Source of the DNA: Candidatus Bathyarchaeota archaeon
Lineage (GTDB): Archaea; Thermoproteota; Bathyarchaeia; Bathyarchaeales; B26-1
Reading direction: 5' to 3'
NCBI GenBank assembly: GCA_018396795.1
Contig: JAGTRH010000031.1
Location: 4,713-10,515 of the forward strand
DNA length: 5,803 nucleotides
Part shown: positions 4,478 to 5,803 of the stretch, piece by piece
How the letters are laid out: each line of letters begins with the position of its first letter
Position numbering within the stretch: position 1 is the first letter of the stretch
Made by a program: the position numbers and the translations under genes
Notes under the pieces: generated by a model
Database searches by the model: none
What the model saw: the letters and a program-made list of their open reading frames with translations, nothing else
What the model was told of the DNA's origin: nothing

Positions 4478-5803
4478 CTAAACTTGCTGATTATGTCCTA
4501 TTTTTTCCTTCTCTGTGTATTCTAGAGCTAAGCGCCTAACAAAGGAGGCAGTCTGCCATACATTTTCCTTTCCCCAATATAGGGATAACGGGGTTCTTGA
4601 AGATAACTTCACAGTGTAGCCGGAGTATGGATCCATAATTGCAAAGAGCTCATTCTCGGTGTTCACGTAATTAGATCCATATTTGTAGGAGAATTTTAGG
4701 CGTAAACTCTCTGGCTGATTTATATTCCCCTCCATCTTTATTTTTTCAACCCTCTCTTCAAAATGGGAAGGTTCGCTATAATCTCTCATTCTCTTCTCCA
4801 TAAAAAGAAAGAATTCCCCTAAATCATGGCTATCAACAATCTTTAGCGGCACCTCTACAACCAGAGTGTCACCCCCCGCGATCCCTCCACTAGGTAGCAC
4901 AAATCTTCTTAGCAATGATGGTGTCATTTTGAGAGATGCCTTCAATGCTGGTATTAGGGAACCTATCATGGAGGATGCAATTGAGAAGAGAAGTGCGAGC
5001 ATGCACCATGAGGCTTCAGCCTTATATTTAACTACCGGAGCAAAATGTGAATAGAAAAGTATGTGATAATTTACTAATCCAAATAAGTAGCCTAAACTCC
5101 CAGCTATAAAAGCCATTATAAGAGCTTCACATAAAAATATTGCTGTTATCTGTGTTGGATTCAAACCTATAGTTGAGAGGGTCATTATCTCATGCCTTCG
5201 CTCATAAACGGAATTTAACAGCATGATCCCAACGTTTAAAGATGTTAAAACTAAAAGCATTAAGCTCTCAGCAAACCCGTAAGCCGTTAACCTATGACCG
5301 ACATATAAGTGTGTAAGTGAACCACTAAGTGAAACAAAAGTTTCAACTCTTGGGAAAATTAACGTCACTGCTCTTGCAAGGGGCAACATCTGCTCATTAT
5401 TAAACGTTCTGACAATAACTCTCGTTACAGCGACGTTTAACGGAAGACTAGAGACCGCTTCCTCTAATAGAATTACTACATTTTTTGATGAAACATACTC
5501 AGGTATATAGGATGGGCCTCCCTCAGTAACTAGAATTTTAACGTTCTGCGGCAGAATTGATTTGCCATTTAAATCACTTATTTCTTCAAGTTTAGCGCTA
5601 CTAAATATACCAACCACAGTAAAATTTCTCCCGCAAAATATAATTGTATCATTAATGTTAACCCCAAGTTCCCTACCTGCGTCATCACTTATTAATATTC
5701 CATCAAAGTCAGTATCATCTAAAAAATCACCCATATCTCTATCAATTATTTTTTCTAAGCCTGTGACGTGTTTTTCTAAACTCGGCTTTATACCTACAAC
5801 CCC
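4478..5803 (-). CDS. FtsX/MacB-like ABC transporter permease, C-terminal part, cut by the right edge
   Basis: The frame stays open to the last base of the window, giving 441 visible residues with the start outside. Residues 1 to about 170 are the extracytoplasmic MacB-type domain: I-L-I-S-D-D-A-G-R-E-L-G-V (36-48) and the V-V-G-I-F strand are typical of its start. Three membrane segments follow at roughly 176-197, 222-246 and 264-285. Between the first two is the cytoplasmic loop with E-R-R-H-E-I (201-206) and a T-I-G-L turn, the standard FtsX signature that contacts the ATPase. The first transmembrane helix must lie upstream. Unusually, about 145 residues continue after the last helix (296-441) as a soluble, charged, presumably cytoplasmic domain that ordinary MacB permeases lack. 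No ATPase gene is in view, so substrate export, lipoprotein handling and envelope remodelling all remain possible. An ATG at 5732-5734 is internal and has no special status. Confidence 0.88.
   Translation of the reverse strand, partial: GVVGIKPSLEKHVTGLEKIIDRDMGDFLDDTDFDGILISDDAGRELGVNINDTIIFCGRNFTVVGIFSSAKLEEISDLNGKSILPQNVKILVTEGGPSYIPEYVSSKNVVILLEEAVSSLPLNVAVTRVIVRTFNNEQMLPLARAVTLIFPRVETFVSLSGSLTHLYVGHRLTAYGFAESLMLLVLTSLNVGIMLLNSVYERRHEIMTLSTIGLNPTQITAIFLCEALIMAFIAGSLGYLFGLVNYHILFYSHFAPVVKYKAEASWCMLALLFSIASSMIGSLIPALKASLKMTPSLLRRFVLPSGGIAGGDTLVVEVPLKIVDSHDLGEFFLFMEKRMRDYSEPSHFEERVEKIKMEGNINQPESLRLKFSYKYGSNYVNTENELFAIMDPYSGYTVKLSSRTPLSLYWGKENVWQTASFVRRLALEYTEKEKIGHNQQV

Noticed and set aside
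4866..5054. Plus-strand 62-residue reading frame inside the permease gene
   Set aside because: It is antisense to the last membrane helix and the start of the tail, with no ribosome binding site and no recognisable content.

Overview
The window looks like a piece of an archaeal chromosome, most likely a Thermoproteota/Bathyarchaeia-type genome. This assignment is inferred from content and not from any marker phylogeny. The evidence is an archease gene, a KdaD-type dehydratase that resembles the Sulfolobus enzyme, MtaA/URO-D-like paralogs, AT-rich TATA-like elements about 25 bases before deduced transcript starts, T-run style ends, and mixed ATG/GTG/TTG starts with GAGG-type ribosome binding sites. 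No RNA gene, insertion sequence, CRISPR array or phage gene is visible. Coding density is high, and every gap between genes is under 100 bases.

Left block (1-2538, + strand): the 3' end of a URO-D superfamily gene enters from the left edge. After a 79-base gap with an AT-rich promoter comes a two-gene operon: a fumarylacetoacetate-hydrolase-fold enzyme that closely resembles 2-dehydro-3-deoxy-D-arabinonate dehydratase, then a second, full-length URO-D superfamily protein. The second paralog keeps the H-x-C...C zinc signature of corrinoid-dependent methyltransferases (MtaA/CmuA type). The first appears to have lost it. The block therefore suggests catabolism of small organic acids or methylated substrates, but the substrate cannot be read from sequence.

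Middle block (2546-4019): thioredoxin reductase (trxB, - strand) and archease (+ strand) diverge from a 91-base region centred on a palindromic AT element that could serve as the TATA box for both. trxB converges on the URO-D gene with only 7 bases between stop codons, and a 10-bp palindrome spans that junction.

Right block (4020-5803): a small orphan gene encodes a probable membrane-hairpin protein. It is followed, convergently, by the C-terminal part of an FtsX/MacB-like ABC transporter permease that runs off the right edge and carries an unusual soluble C-terminal domain of about 145 residues.

The best candidates for something undescribed are the URO-D/KdaD-like/URO-D arrangement with divergent zinc sites, the permease C-terminal domain and the orphan hairpin protein. 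No obviously novel defence or mobile system is present.
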